From Whitmania pigra (lineage: Eukaryota > Annelida > Clitellata > Hirudinida > Haemopidae): a stretch of 64,000 nt of DNA. Position numbers and translations under genes: made by a program. Position 1 is the stretch's first letter; every line of letters begins with the position of its first letter. A model generated the notes under the pieces. That model did no database searches and was not told the origin of the DNA. It saw only the letters and a list, made by a program, of their open reading frames with translations. Location: NCBI GenBank assembly GCA_021613335.1, contig JAJTWR010000228.1, forward strand, positions 1,622,501 to 1,686,500, given 5' to 3'. Below are positions 13,318 to 25,469 of this stretch, one piece after another.

Positions 13318-14109
13318 TACAGCAATTGTTTTTATTTGAAAGTGTTGGTTTGGTGGTCCATTTTGCTGACGATGACGCAAACAATTAACGTCCATCATGT
13401 GATTTAATTGGATTGAGAAACACGCCATTTACATTGTCAACGATGACAGAAGAAATCGCCAGGTTGATTGTTGGTTGAACTGGTGTTCTTGTGGTCATTC
13501 GAATTTCTTGCGTTTCTGATGTTTGCTAACTGGTAAGGGTTTGTAGACCTCCTAATTGCTGTTTTATATTAAAATATCATTATTTTTTTTACATTAATTC
13601 ATCAAAAATGACTTTTTAAGGATTATTTTTGTTATTTAATAATTTTTATTTTTAAAAATATTTTTATAAAATGTAACACTATTCTTATTTTTAATACACT
13701 TTTATGTATTTTTGCTAAAGTTTGCCGTGGAAAATAATCATCGTTGATTATTAAATTATTTTAAATTAATTTTAAATAATCAGGTTTATTCGCAATTTTT
13801 GTCGATCGAGAAATAAAAAAATTTTTAATAACTTATGGAATTTATTCAATAAGGATGTTTTAAAGATTGTCATAATATGAAAATATCCTCCGATTCTGTA
13901 AACGCAATGAGGCTGGAAAATTAAAAAAGATTCGAAATCTCGTTAAGTTCATGACGAGAAATACGAAATCTTGTCCATCAATGATTTCAATCTTCGAATG
14001 TGCAGACTCAGAACACTCGTAGAGAAAAGAAAGCGCTTCGCTGATACGTAGAAAGGGGCTAAAGAAGACGACAGAGAATCTGGAGAGGAAAGTTAACCGA
14101 TGCACCAGA
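13318..14109. other. AT-rich stretch, nothing recognised
   Basis: Low-complexity AT-rich sequence without a recognisable gene or complete element. The minus frame 14105-13860 has no known motif. Confidence 0.5.
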
Positions 14110-14875
14110 AGATGACTAGGCCTACCTCCAGCGATGTCATCGGTTGCCCTCTACAGCAGGAGCACGAGCCTGCGACTATGGCCCATCATGGAAGAGCACA
14201 AGCAGACCTCAGTGGATGCTCAACAACTCCGCGAAGTCAATCCACTGCTTAGATCTGGAAGGAAATTCCGAGCGCAGAATGAGATAGATGACTCAGTAGC
14301 CTAGCTGAGGTTTGAGGAACTGATAGGTCCTACCCAGACGGACCGTCATGGAGCTGGATGGAATACTTGCCAAAATGGTTCCGGGCGAGCTCGTCAGTCA
14401 GAGCCGCTATGATTAGCCAGGAAAGGAGGGTGAAAGTGGAGCAAGACCGAGTCACGAAGGTAGTTCAGCAGTCACAACAGGGTAAGTCAACAACGTGGGA
14501 AGACGTAATGCAACGATCCCTTACCTGGAGCAATGTGTGGAAGATGTTCTCGCTCCGACTTGCCTATGCGATAAGGTCGATGTATGATCAGTTGCCCTCC
14601 AGGGACAATCTGCAAAAGTGGAGTTTGGTGGAAGACGCCGAATGCCGGCTCTGTTGTGGGACCGAGACACTGCATCAACGTGCTCAGCAATTGCACGTAT
14701 GCCCTTGCCATCGGCGTCATAAACAGGTCCTTCGAGAAGTGTGTGAGGCCGCAAAAGCAGCAGTCTCGAAAGCGGCGAAAAATTTATTTCTTGCTCGAGG
14801 GATTTGCACATCTCTACAAAAAGAGATGTTAAACTCCCAGGCAAGACATTATTGCAGAGGCAAATGACTGGACCG
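14110..14875 (+). mobile_element. Decayed 3' end of a non-LTR retrotransposon (R2-like C-terminal zinc knuckle region)
   Basis: The frame 14358-14867 and its upstream neighbour read like the C-terminal part of invertebrate R2/RTE-type pol proteins: a basic helix region (RRVKVEQDRVTKVVQQSQQG), then WEDVMQRSLTWSNVWK, LPSRDNLQKWSLVEDAECRL and a Cys/His knuckle (CRLC, then HxxxxC across a frame change). A stop in the upstream part and at least one frameshift near 14670 make it inactive. No reverse transcriptase domain remains. The class name is by resemblance. Confidence 0.65.
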
Positions 14876-15383
14876 TCGCTTTTCTGGCTTTAGATATGAA
14901 GTCCCTAACATAAAAAAAAACAAAAATCAAAGCGACCTAAGATTATCATCGGAAAAGTTTGTTCTCAAATTGTTCTTCACGTGTTTCATTCTTGAAATTG
15001 TTTGTTCACACAAATATGTTGTCCCAAAGATCGAAAGATACCTTGATGCAAAAGTTTTGATATTAGGAAAGTCTTCCTTAGGCAAAAACTGGTAAAAATC
15101 CACCAGTCCTTCTTTGAACTTATCTTTAAGGAGTTCATTTTCTTGCAACTCAATGATCTTCAGCTGCAGTTCATTTGGGCAAGTAGCCAAATTTGCTTGA
15201 AATGAGTTTTGAAACAGTCTCACTTCTTCTGCCTTTGAATCCAAGTCAGAAAACCGCTCCTGAAATTGCAGATCTCGAATGCAAATGAACTCAGCTGTTG
15301 CTTCAGCCACGAAGACCTTGCACGGCTGAAAGTGCGTCAAGTTGTTGGCCTGTAATTATTCCAAAAATAAGACAAGTTTAGAT

Positions 15384-15994
15384 CAGGGTTTTTTTCAGGC
15401 AAACCTTCGGGGGGGGCGAATTCCCCCCGGAGCTCAGCCATCGCCCCCCCCCTCCCCCCGAAAATAAAATAAATTTTTAAAAAATTCTGACTAAAAGTGT
15501 ATGTAAAAACCCATAAATCTAAGACAAAAAAGTTTTAAAAAAATTTCCTGATTTGGTATACTGTGAACTACGAAGTTTTGTGCAATTCTTCTTGTAATTC
15601 CAGTAACAACTGCTTCAATAGAAAGATCATTCAGTACAATTAACAGGATTCTAAGCAAAGCAAGAAATAGAATGCTACCAGAAACTTTAACTCATTGGAT
15701 GACCATAAGCATTGAAGGTCCCGAAGTTCCAACGGAAGATTTTCTTGATAGAGTAATAGATTTATATGCTCTCAAAAAACCTCGACGTTTAAAATTTCTT
15801 TAAACATTTCAGTTCTTAAACATATTTTAAATTTTAGTTTGTATAAATGAAATTCAATATATTTTTCCTAAAATATAATTATTGAACTGAGGTTGTGCGT
15901 GATTTGATTTTAAACTTGTATTTGGCACGAAATACTGCCCCCCCCCCCGAACTCATGAAATGCCCCCGAATAATAATGCCTGAAAGAAACCCTG
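15384..15994 (+). mobile_element. Nested 611-bp hAT element with exact 8-bp target duplication
   Basis: Termini CAGGGTTTTTTTCAGGCA and TGCCTGAAAGAAACCCTG are inverted repeats with one mismatch. GTTTAGAT occurs on both sides (15376-15383 and 15995-16002). The interior keeps only the C-terminal hAT dimerisation block on the plus strand (TTASIERSFSTINRI, RNRMLPETLTHWMTISIEG). The subterminal regions are C- and G-homopolymer rich. It lies within the transposase frame of the older hAT element. Confidence 0.93.
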
Positions 15995-16364
15995 GTTTAG
16001 ATCTGATGGTCTGTAGGTGGATGTATAGATCAGAAACAAGATTTTTCTTATAGTTTTAGGTTCAGAAAATTTAAATGATTAGTTATATCTGCTGCAAAAG
16101 CCAATTTCCATACCCACTCTTCATCAGACAGTAATGGCTGTGGCTTGCCTTTACTTTCCAGGAAGTCACCGATTTCCTTTCTTTATTAAAATACTCTGCT
16201 TAGAACTTTCTCACAACTTAGCCATCTTACTGTTGTGTGATATGATAAATCTTGCGGCTCTGTGTCTGTATCTTTCAACATGTCTCTAAACTGTCTGTAG
16301 TTGAGCCCATGTGACCTTATTAAATTAAACATCTTCACCATAGGATTCAGTACACTGCTAATTT

Positions 16365-17165
16365 TTTTTTACAATGTTTATGAGTTTATTGAATCAAACA
16401 AGTCTTTATGTATACATAAAAACCAAAACACGAAAGCACTAAATAAATTCAAATGAACCCAAAGGGCCAGCCTTAAGGAAGCAGGCGCTTCCGCTGTCGG
16501 ACTGACCCTGAAAGTAGTTATATAAAAAATCATAAACTATACACATCCACGCAGTAAATATTGTTTTGAGTAGTAAATAAAGTAATTTGAAAGGGCATGT
16601 GTTTAACTGAGTTAGATCCTTGATAGATGAAGGTATGGAGGAGTAAAATCTTGGGCCATAACATTGAATTTAGAATAATTTAAGTGTAGATTTTGAGAAA
16701 GACGGACTATATTCATGTGTATTACATAGAAAGTGTGAGGATTATTGTAATTATTGCTTGATATGAAAAAACCAGAGAATATTGTGGGAAGAGAATTGAA
16801 ATCATATTAAAACATGAAAATAGCAATTTGTAAATTACGAATTTGTGATATATTTAACAGACTATTGTTAGAGAAGACAGAAACAGATGATGACGAGGGT
16901 GATAATAAGAAAATTTTTCATTCAATCCGTTTTTGCAATATATTCAATCAATGTAAATGTGTGTTATAAGTAGCTGCCCATACTATATTGCAGTAAGTTA
17001 AGTAAGAGTAAATAAGAAAGAAATATTACAGAAGAGCAACTTTTGCGTCAATAAATGGCCGAATTCTAGAAATTACACCAGTGTTCTTAGAAACATGACT
17101 TTGAACATAAGAGATATGTTTGTATAAAATATCTAATACATGACACTCTGTCAAGAGAAACACCA
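16365..17165 (-). mobile_element. 5'-truncated LINE (CR1/Jockey-type reverse transcriptase thumb and 3' tail)
   Basis: On the minus strand, about 17095-16960 reads SKNTGVISRIRPFIDAKVAL, a stop, then LTYCNIVWAATY. This is the conserved segment after the catalytic core of CR1/Jockey/L2-type reverse transcriptases. The element ends leftward with AATAAA and a poly-A tract near 16366. It is inserted into the older hAT element. Exact boundaries and clade are not certain. Confidence 0.75.
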
Positions 17166-17700
17166 TTTAATAATGTGAATGACACACTACAGAAACATTG
17201 GTTGTGGAATGTTTTGTTCATTACACATCTGCTTCACTTGTCTAAACAAGCCTTTCTTTATGCCACTCATGTTTTTTTCCTCAATCAAAAGTCAAGCAAC
17301 TGAGGTTAGTCCAGTCCAGGTTATAATCAGCAAATGTTTTTTTATCAATTCATTGAATATATCATCTTCTACAACTGGCATGATTTCCGTAATTTTTGTC
17401 CGTAAATAATAAGGTCTACGATGGCCGGGTGAAAGGGCTTGGAGGGCCGTAGTTTGGAGACCCCTGATATATAACATCGAATAACGAAAAAAATAAAATT
17501 TTAATGAAACATTGTTTTTAAAAAAGCAAATTTTTTTAAATTATATTGCATGAATCATTCAGTCACTGCCGTATTCTGATTTATACCTCCTACAAAAGAT
17601 TTATTTTTCTTGATTTCGCTGTCGCAAACTAGTCAACGGCATAAGCAAAATCTTTTTTCCAAAGTGTCTCTTGCAACTCTAGGAGCAAGATCACACAGAC

Positions 17701-18284
17701 CAGTGGTACACAATCTTTTTTGGCAGAGGGCTAGAAACAGAATTCGGAAAACCTCAGGGGGCCGAGCGAATGAGACCGTGTAAAATAGATTCTAAATTTT
17801 GTACCCGTTTCAACATCAAGATAACGTAAACAATAAGACACATGTTCAGAAGAATAAGGAAAAAATTGTGAACTAGATTGGCTGATACTCATAGTAAAAA
17901 ATAGACATAGAAATTTTAAGTTTAAGAGAGTACACAGCGTTGTCTGCAAAAAGCTTTGAGATATCAGGCTGTTCGTAGCTTCCATAACGCTGGAAAATAA
18001 TCAAATATAAAAAATGGCGGAGGTCCACTGAGTCGAGGTGTATGGAAAGCTGTAAAATCACGACGCACTCTAATATGATAGGTGCCCCGGAACCAGTCAG
18101 TAATCTTGCTGTTTTAGCCCAGTGAGAACAAATTTTTGAATTTAGAGATATACGTCGGTGTTTCCCCCGTGTTCATTCACAAACCTTACGAAAATTGACT
18201 GAAAGACCTATTTTTTTTATTTTTCTTGTCAGCCTTCACGGTCCACATGACGGCTGGTCGTGGGCCTGAGGTTGTGCACCACTG
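17701..18284. mobile_element. hAT-like element with inverted CAGTGGTxCACAA termini
   Basis: The left end reads CAGTGGTACACAATC and the right end is the complement of CAGTGGTGCACAACC. The 8-bp flanks (ACACAGAC and GCCTAAAT) do not match, so insertion is old or one end is misplaced. No transposase is readable. Confidence 0.6.
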
Positions 18285-20046
18285 GCCTAAATGATCCTGT
18301 CCTATCGAAGCACGCAAATACGACAAAATGAGTTTCAATTTCCTGAACGACCGTTTGCAATTGAAATTGTTGTTAGTAAAATTTTCAGAAAAATTCGCAG
18401 ATTCGGAAATAAGTTTTTTCCATAAAACATAATAAAATTCATAGTAGGATCTTGTAGGCGCATCTGTACACTATCTATTTTTCCAAGAATGACACCCTTG
18501 GCCATCGTTGAATAAACTTGAAAAACCAATTGGAAGCTTTCACTAACATCGATTAACCTTAACTAAATTTAATCTTTTTTTTAATGGCGATCTCTACCTT
18601 CGGGCCAATTATCTAAAGACGTTTTGAATAAAACAGTTTTATACTAAATCACATTTGTAGTTCGCATTTAGTTACAAAATTTTTTCTAAAACGCTTCAAT
18701 ATGATTTTTATCGATAGTAACAATAGTTAAACTTCTTAATTAATAACCAGTAATGGCCTGGGTCAAAGTGATAAATTAAGTGATTAGACAGTGTTTTAAT
18801 TTGTTAATAACTAAATGAATGATGAAGGCATTGATAATTCTCGTAATCTGCCAAAGAACAGTCATGTTTCCTGAAGTCAGAAAATACCACAATCAATTTC
18901 TAAAGTTTTCTCAAACAAATAAATTGCATAAACATTGTATTGTATTGTGTCAAAAGCTACCAACGATAGAACTTAGTCTACTTTCACTCTTAAATGTGGT
19001 TAAACTTTACAATGGTATAGTTGCAACATTGCCAACAACATAGCCATAAGAAAAATGGGCTCAAAAACCATCATAGTACAATAAAAAAAATTAATGGGTT
19101 ACAACTTGTTGTGAATACATCACAATGGGGGAATAAACATGCACACCTTGTTAAAAGAATTATGAATGAAGAATTTATCATGAAAAAATTAACCTTTTTA
19201 ATGACTTGTCAAGGGAACGAGCCAACATGATGTCATGGAGGCGACACTAGTTCGAGGGCGATAACAACTAACCTCTCAGAAGGCACTGACATTGAACACG
19301 AGTCAAACAGGAAACTTTACTCAAACACCAAGCCATCGACCCCACAAAATGATCGTTTTGAACGGGGTACCAGAACGTACATTAGTAGGATACTAGAGCA
19401 GTTGAATGGACGAAAATATTAACAACCAACAATAATAACAATAACAGCAATTAGTGATGATCAACACTTGCATGAAATATTTAATTTACGTTTTACTGAA
19501 CATAGAAGACAATAACTTATAATATTATTACTAATATTAATTAAAATTATTATTAATTTATTACAATTAAAGTTATGAATTATAGCAGCAACAAAAAGCA
19601 AAAAACGATGTGATTCAGTCCAGCTGAAAGAACTCGTAAACTTCGCGTCATATTTTTATCTCACGAAGGGATGACATGATATTTGCAGACACGAAAGTCA
19701 CAATTTTCCATAATTCGATTGCAATCGACGACAAAAAACGGTCCAAAACGGCAAATGAATCTTCTGACATCAAACGAATGCCGAGTGAGCAACGCACGAT
19801 GGTAGATCCGATAAATTTGAAAGCAATAAGTTCAGAAAACCAAACCCTGTCTTCACCATCATCATTATCATCATTTCCAGCATCATCACCATTATCATCA
19901 ATGCCGCCAGGAAAACAAGAGGTCGTCCACCAATAAATGACAATAAAAAAATTACATAGAGCTTATAATCTTTCTGCTTCTGAACAAGAGAGTCATAGCA
20001 TTTCAGGACCTTGGGGAGCAGACGGAGGGATGAGCGGATCAGCGGA
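18285..20046. other. No recognised gene
   Basis: AT-rich DNA with short frames (for example 18819-19043 and 19021-19230, plus strand) that match no family I know. The 3' non-coding region of the unidentified minus-strand gene at 20-21 kb would fall in the right part. Confidence 0.5.
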
Positions 20047-21174
20047 TCAGCGGGTGGCATAGGGCCGGCATGTGGTACTCCTCCTCAGACAGAGCCTGTT
20101 CTGCCACATCCTGTCGAGGTCGTCCGGGTGGATGGGCATGTAGCCAATGACAATGTCTGTTTTCTGCAGCCAGGGGAAGATCCTCACCAAGTCCTTGTAA
20201 GGGCCATGCTATGGGATTAATGGTGCGGGTAATGAACTCTAATGGTGAGCATGATGACGAGGACGATGATGGTGATGATGCTGATAACAATAATCCAAAC
20301 AATAAGCATCATAATAATGAAACTAATAGATAGCACCACCAGCAGGCAATGAATGTAACAACGTCGAATAGCAAGTCTTTTGTGATCAATGACTTTGCTG
20401 AAAACAACCAAGATGGCTGACAAGACATCAGGAATGTTTCTGAGCAACATCCTTTTTATATATTACATTAACTCATGCCAAATTACAAGATCCACAAACT
20501 CACATTTAACGACCGAGGGAGACAGTAGACGAAATTGGAGATGCTTCCGAGCCACGCTCCTTCGGGTATGCAGAGGTAACCCACCATGTACGAATAGGCC
20601 GAAACCACAAACCTCTGATCAAAAAGATGATTATGGGAATGTTCAGAACAACATTAAATGATATTGTTGCCATAATCACCTTCATCATCATCATCACCAC
20701 CTCCACCAACATCTCCATCACCATCATCATCATCACCACCTCCACCAACATCTCCATCACCTTCATCATCATCATCACCACCTCCACCAACATCTCCATC
20801 ACCTTCATCATCATCATCACCACCTCCACCAACATCTCCATCACCTTCATCATCATCACCACCTCCACCAACATCTCCATCACCTTCATCATCATCATCA
20901 TCATCACCACCTCCACCAACATCTCCATCACCTTCATCATCATCATCACCACCTCCACCAACATCTCCATCACCTTCATCATCATCATCACCACCTCCAC
21001 CAACATCTCCATCACCTTCATCATCATCATCACCACCTCCACCAACATCTCCATCACCGTCACCGTCATCGTCACCACAGCCGCCATCAATTACCTTGGG
21101 CACTGCAACGATGTCTACATTTCCATGGTTACTGATTTCAACGAAACGCCTCCAATTGACAAGGTTGTGACTCA
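20047..21174 (-). CDS. Unidentified gene, three candidate 3'-terminal exons (5' part not found)
   Basis: Three segments bounded by good splice sites join in one phase: 21174-21095 (AG/GTAATT), 20614-20504 (AG/GTGAGT) and 20208-20047 (AG to TGA). The joined 116 residues include RRFVEISNHGNVDIVAVPKR, then FVVSAYSYMVGYL and WLGSISNFVYCLP, then HGPYKDLVRIFPWLQKTDIV and GYMPIHPDDLDRMWQ. I do not recognise the family. The Tyr/Val/Leu-rich middle could be a membrane segment or a buried strand. A further exon may lie near 21651-21560. The last intron but one holds a 42-bp minisatellite. Codon-like composition and phase agreement are the evidence; no homologue was identified. Confidence 0.4.
20680..21075. 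repeat. 42-bp minisatellite (CAT/CAC-rich), about nine copies
   Basis: The unit contains CCACCTCCACCAACATCTCC followed by a variable CAT run. Because the unit is a multiple of three, long frames run through it on both strands (for example 194 residues each way). They are not genes: the array is intronic to the candidate exons at 21174-21095 and 20614-20504. Confidence 0.95.
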
Positions 21175-22290
21175 CTGGAGGATGAATAATAATAATAATA
21201 ATCTGCACTAATTATTAATGATAATTCAGCCGTTAATTCACCGATCAGTCGGTGCCAATTCACCGTTTGATTGGTCAACAGTTCTACTTTTTGGACATAT
21301 TATTCTGCACACAAATTCTTGATTGTGACTTATTTTAAAATGGGCGGAACGTTTGTGCCAATCTGCTTAAATTAATTATTTGCCATTTGCTTTGCATAAC
21401 TAATAATGAAAATAATATTAATAATAATGATAATAATATTAATAATAATTACAATAATATTAAAATAGTTTAATTAATAATAATATAGTTTGATTTCTAC
21501 AATCAAGAGCACAAAATTTGGCTAATTTAATCCAAAAAAATGAAAACCAACACGAAATGCTGCTGAGGAGTGAAAGTGGGAAACTGAAACTCATCGATCG
21601 GAAATCCCGGATCCTGTTCAGAAGGCACTGACAGGAAAGTTGAGGCAACTGGAGTATTCAATCAGTCAATCAATTGGTCAGCTTTTGATCATTCAAACTT
21701 TATTCTGCCATCCATTTGAAATGAGCACAAGCATGAATGCTGCCGACATATCACAAGGCTAGGCTGTGTGACTTACTAGGAGACTTCATTTTTTGAATTC
21801 GTAGACTTAATATTAAATTGCCAATTTAAATAGCTTGAAAGAAATTGTTGGCCAATCATTCGATTAATAAGCCTAATCACATTGTAATCAAGATGCATGA
21901 TATGTGATCTACAGACGTCTCACTTTTTCATGTTTAAAAATGAATTTATAATTATCCACATCTTCAGCAATACAAGTTGAAAAATTCAAAAATATTAAGT
22001 AAGTAATCTATTAAATAGTTAAGTAATCTATTAAATAGTTAAGTAATCAATTTGTATTGAACTTCACCTGGACAAGGGGAGAGTCACGTTGGAGATGATC
22101 GAGGCATTTACAGGCAAAGTCATCAAAATTGAAAACTGTTGAAAAAAACTGCTTTCAATATATTTAAAACAAATCCACTTAAGCATTTTAGCAAGATTTA
22201 ATAGTACTAAACTAATTTGTAAAATTGTAATTGTGACATCCTAGACATCCAAATACAACACTCAAGCCAATGCAACAGGTACTGTTAGAG
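21175..22290. other. AT-rich stretch with one possible exon
   Basis: Mostly AT-rich. Minus-strand 21651-21560 follows an acceptor-like TACTCCAG and has an open frame containing SVPSEQDPGFPIDEF, but the donor does not fit the phase of the next exon. At 22003-22049 a 20-bp direct repeat (AAGTAATCTATTAAATAGTT) occurs about two and a half times. Confidence 0.4.
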
Positions 22291-25190
22291 CAGGGGTGTG
22301 CAACAGACCAGTTGGTGTGGCCCCTTATTGATATTTTGATTTTTATAATTTCGCACTTCAATTTCGATTTTTTTCGAAACCGTGAAAGTAGTTTCATCAT
22401 TTTCAAATTGATCACAAGTATTAAGGAAGTCGGCAAAAACGTTGAGTCTTTTTAATTTAAAACAAGGCGGATAAAAGATATTTTCAAGTTGTTTTACGTA
22501 AAAACTAGACGTCGTGTTTATTTCAGGTAAGTTGTATATTTAAAGGTCAATAATATTCAGTAACTGCATTAAATTTGAACGATAACACAATGCCAATATT
22601 TCACGGACATAAATTTAATTGTATGGATATGGGCAATAATACCAACGTTTGTAATTATTTTAGTAATAAGTTACCTTGAACTTTAACATCAAACCTTGTT
22701 TTCGAATTTGTTTACGATGTTTTTGGAAAACACCCATTAAAATTTGCTTTCGTAATTTGTCTGATGTCACCAAAGTGTTGCCTTTTGATTGGTTAACTTT
22801 TACTGTTATAGTTAATGAAGATTTCTATTAAATGAATGAATTTATATTGTACGTGTGCAATATATTTCTAATAATAGCAAACATTAGTGTTTAATTATTT
22901 TTATCACATTGAAATAATAGTAAAAATTTATTAATAAATATTTACTTGGTTAAATCAGATTTTATTTAATGAATAATGAGTATGTTATGTACATGCACTA
23001 TATAAAGTAAGGGTGCAATGTTTTTATGTCATTGTTTAATTATACCAATTATATTATATTAACATTGACCTCCTATTGAATATAAAAAGTGTAATGTGAT
23101 GTTTATGTGTGAAAACTCTATTTAAATGAGGATATTTTGACACAAAAAGCATACAGTACACTGTACCCCATTTTCCAAACTTCTTTGTTAAGCATGGTCT
23201 GTAATATTGAAATTATGCCAAGGCACATTATTGACTTATTTTTTATTTTATTCATTATTTTTAAAATTTATCATTTTTAGATAATTAATATGTCTTCATA
23301 TTTTATGTTTTATGTAGGTAAAGATGTTTGCTACTATAAAACAGAAAATTGATGATGATGGAAGAATTTTTAACAATGACTGGAGTAAGAAATACTTTGT
23401 TGTTCAGCACAATCAGGGTGTCATTTGTGTCATCTGCCAAAGTATGGTAGCAGTAATGAAAGAATACAACATAAAATGACGTTATATAACACAACATTCC
23501 ACATATGATGAATTAATAGAGGGCAGGCTGGACAAACTTGAATAGCTGAGTAAATCAATTAAAAAGCAACAAACTATTCACTGATTTTGCCCTGAAAAAA
23601 AACATTTGTGCAGCAAAAAAGTTTGTCTCGGTTTACTGTGTCACGCAGAATCAATCAGCTTGCAGATAACATTGCTGAAACTTTAACAGAACAATTAAAA
23701 AAATGTGTCACATAGTTTGGCACTAGATGAAAGTACAGATGTAAGTGATACTGCACAGTTGGTTTTATTTGTACCAGGAATTACTGACAACTTTGAAGTT
23801 ATTGAATGTTTAGACATGGCCAAAATTGTCTCCAACAACCACTGATATTAGTGAACAAGTTTTGAAGTTGATGAAGAAATTTGAACTTGACCCTTCCAAA
23901 CAGTGTGGCTTGACAACTGATGGAGCACCCTCAATGACAGGAAAAAACAATGGATTTACCAGGAAGGTTTTGGACACTATTGGTGCAGAAGGGGTTTGAT
24001 GAATCTCTGCATTATACACCAGGAAAACTTGTGCACAAAGGTACTTGGTTTTAATGATGTCATGAAAGATGTACCACCACAGTGTGTGACTTTCATTCAT
24101 GCTAGAGAACTGAACCATTGACAATTTAAGTCATTTTTAGAAGAACTGGATTCTGATTACCCTGGTATTCTGTATTTCACTGCAGTTTGTTGGCTCAGTA
24201 GAGCTGCTACTTTAAAAAGGTTTTGGAATTTAAGGAAAGAAATTGAACAGTTCATGGTACATAAGCAACAAGATGTTACCTATTTCAGCAATGAGCATTG
24301 GTTAAATGACCTTGCTTTTCTAACTGATATCAAAATAACTGATATCATGAATTAAATGTAAAACTGCAAGGTAAACAGCAGTTGGTGAACATATGTACGA
24401 ACATATTTCTTCATTCAAAAAGAAACTTAAACTTTTTAAGACACTGTTGAATGGAACAACAATCACCCATTTTCCTATTCTTGCCCTCAGAAAAGCAGAA
24501 ATAACTGATTTGGATGGCTCCAAGTATGCTAAAACTGTTGACAAGTTGTGCACTGAATTTGCAAACAGATTTGAAGATTTCAGGAAATGTGACAAAGAGT
24601 TCAAACTGTTTTCTCAACCATTTGATGTTGCAGCAGAGAACAGTCCTGAGAGCTGTCAAATGGAACTGATAGACTTATAGTCTGACATGAAATTGAGGAA
24701 AGCATATGATAGCAAAGACTTTTTACAAAGACTATGTTTGTGGACAGCATCCAAATTTAGAGCATCATGCCAAGAAAATGATTTAGCTGTTTGGCAGCAC
24801 ATATTGTGGTGAGCAGTTTTTTCAATGATGAAATTTACTAAAAGTCGATACTGAAGTCAGCTTACAGATGAACATCTGACAAGTCAGCTTCGAGTTGCTT
24901 CTACAATCAGTCAGAGCAGACATTGATAAACGATACAAAAATGCAAAATACCAAGTTTTCATACAAATGTATTCACAGAATTAGTTAATGTACTTAAGTA
25001 ACTTAATTATAATTATCATAAGAGTACATTTTATTATGTTAACTGCCCCTCATTGTTACGAAGTTCAAATGTGGCCCAACGTTGGAAAATGTTGCTTTCT
25101 CAAGCATATTTTCATCATCATAACATCATCATCATCATCATCATCATCATCATTATTATTATTATCATCATCACAATAATCACGTGCACA
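22291..25190 (+). mobile_element. Decayed full-length-scale hAT transposon (GTF2IRD2/ZBED-like)
   Basis: The left terminus CAGGGGTGTGCAAC is hAT-like. The plus strand then reads as one transposase broken by stops and frameshifts: the BED-type N-terminus (FNNDWSKKYFVVQHN, GVICVICQSMVAVMKEYNIK) near 23340-23480, LALDESTDVSDTAQL-like text near 23710, the CIIHQENLCTKVLGF block near 24000, DSDYPGILYFTAVCWLSRAA near 24150, and the C-terminal part to about 24960. The right end is uncertain: TGTTAGAT at about 25194 resembles the left flank TGTTAGAG at 22283-22290 in seven of eight bases. It belongs to the same general family as the 14.9-17.5 kb element. Confidence 0.75.
25116..25176. repeat. (CAT)n/(ATT)n microsatellite
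   Basis: CAT trinucleotides passing into ATT trinucleotides near the right end of the decayed hAT element. Confidence 0.9.
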
Positions 25191-25210
25191 TAGGTGTTAG
25201 ATTTATATGG

Positions 25211-25465
25211 TTAAAAAGATTTGCTAAAAAAAATCTCAAAGGAACCTTTCGCTTCGAACTTCGCACAAATTGGTGATATGGCAAACTTGGCAAGGAACAG
25301 CCAAAATTCTGCAACATCAAATACGAGTTTCAACACTAGGTTCCTGTTCTTCTGATGTTCGTAGGCATCTTCCAACTGGCGTAGATACGCTGCGATGGCA
25401 GGATTCGTTTGCAACCTCAGAAAGAAAGTATTGCCCATCTCTTCGAATATAATGAAAAGTGTCAA
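25211..25465 (-). CDS. Hypothetical open frame, 84 residues, unrecognised
   Basis: The frame contains NPAIAAYLRQLEDAYEHQKN, which looks like a helical protein rather than random AT-rich translation. An internal ATG (MGNTFF) is in a good position. I find no family, no clear splice partners and no neighbour that explains it. It could be one exon or a mobile-element relic. Confidence 0.25.
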   Translation of the reverse strand: MTLFIIFEEMGNTFFLRLQTNPAIAAYLRQLEDAYEHQKNRNLVLKLVFDVAEFWLFLAKFAISPICAKFEAKGSFEIFFSKSF

Positions 25466-25469
25466 ACTA

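Larger units (their letters stand above)
14900..17466 (-). mobile_element. Decayed hAT transposon (GTF2IRD2/ZBED-like transposase), hit by two later insertions
   Basis: Reading leftwards, 17290-17170 carries GLFRQVKQMCNEQNIPQPMF, 16360-16020 carries LIRSHGLNYRQF, TVRWLSCEKVL and LLSDEEWVWKLAFAADITNH, and 15340-14927 carries the C-terminal block ending in TISRMKHVKNNLR. This order matches transposase-like GTF2IRD2/ZBED proteins. The right terminus at 17466 is CAGGGGTCTCCAAACTACGG in inverse. In-frame stops show decay. A second hAT element (15384-15994) and a LINE tail (16365-17165) interrupt it. The left terminus was not found. Confidence 0.8.

Noticed and set aside
17693..18292. Target-site duplication for the 17701-18284 element
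   Set aside because: The flanking octamers ACACAGAC and GCCTAAAT do not match, so no duplication is claimed.
20506..21211. Long open frames (about 184-194 residues) on both strands
   Set aside because: They run through a 42-bp minisatellite, whose unit is a multiple of three and keeps every frame open. The region is intronic to candidate exons on the minus strand.
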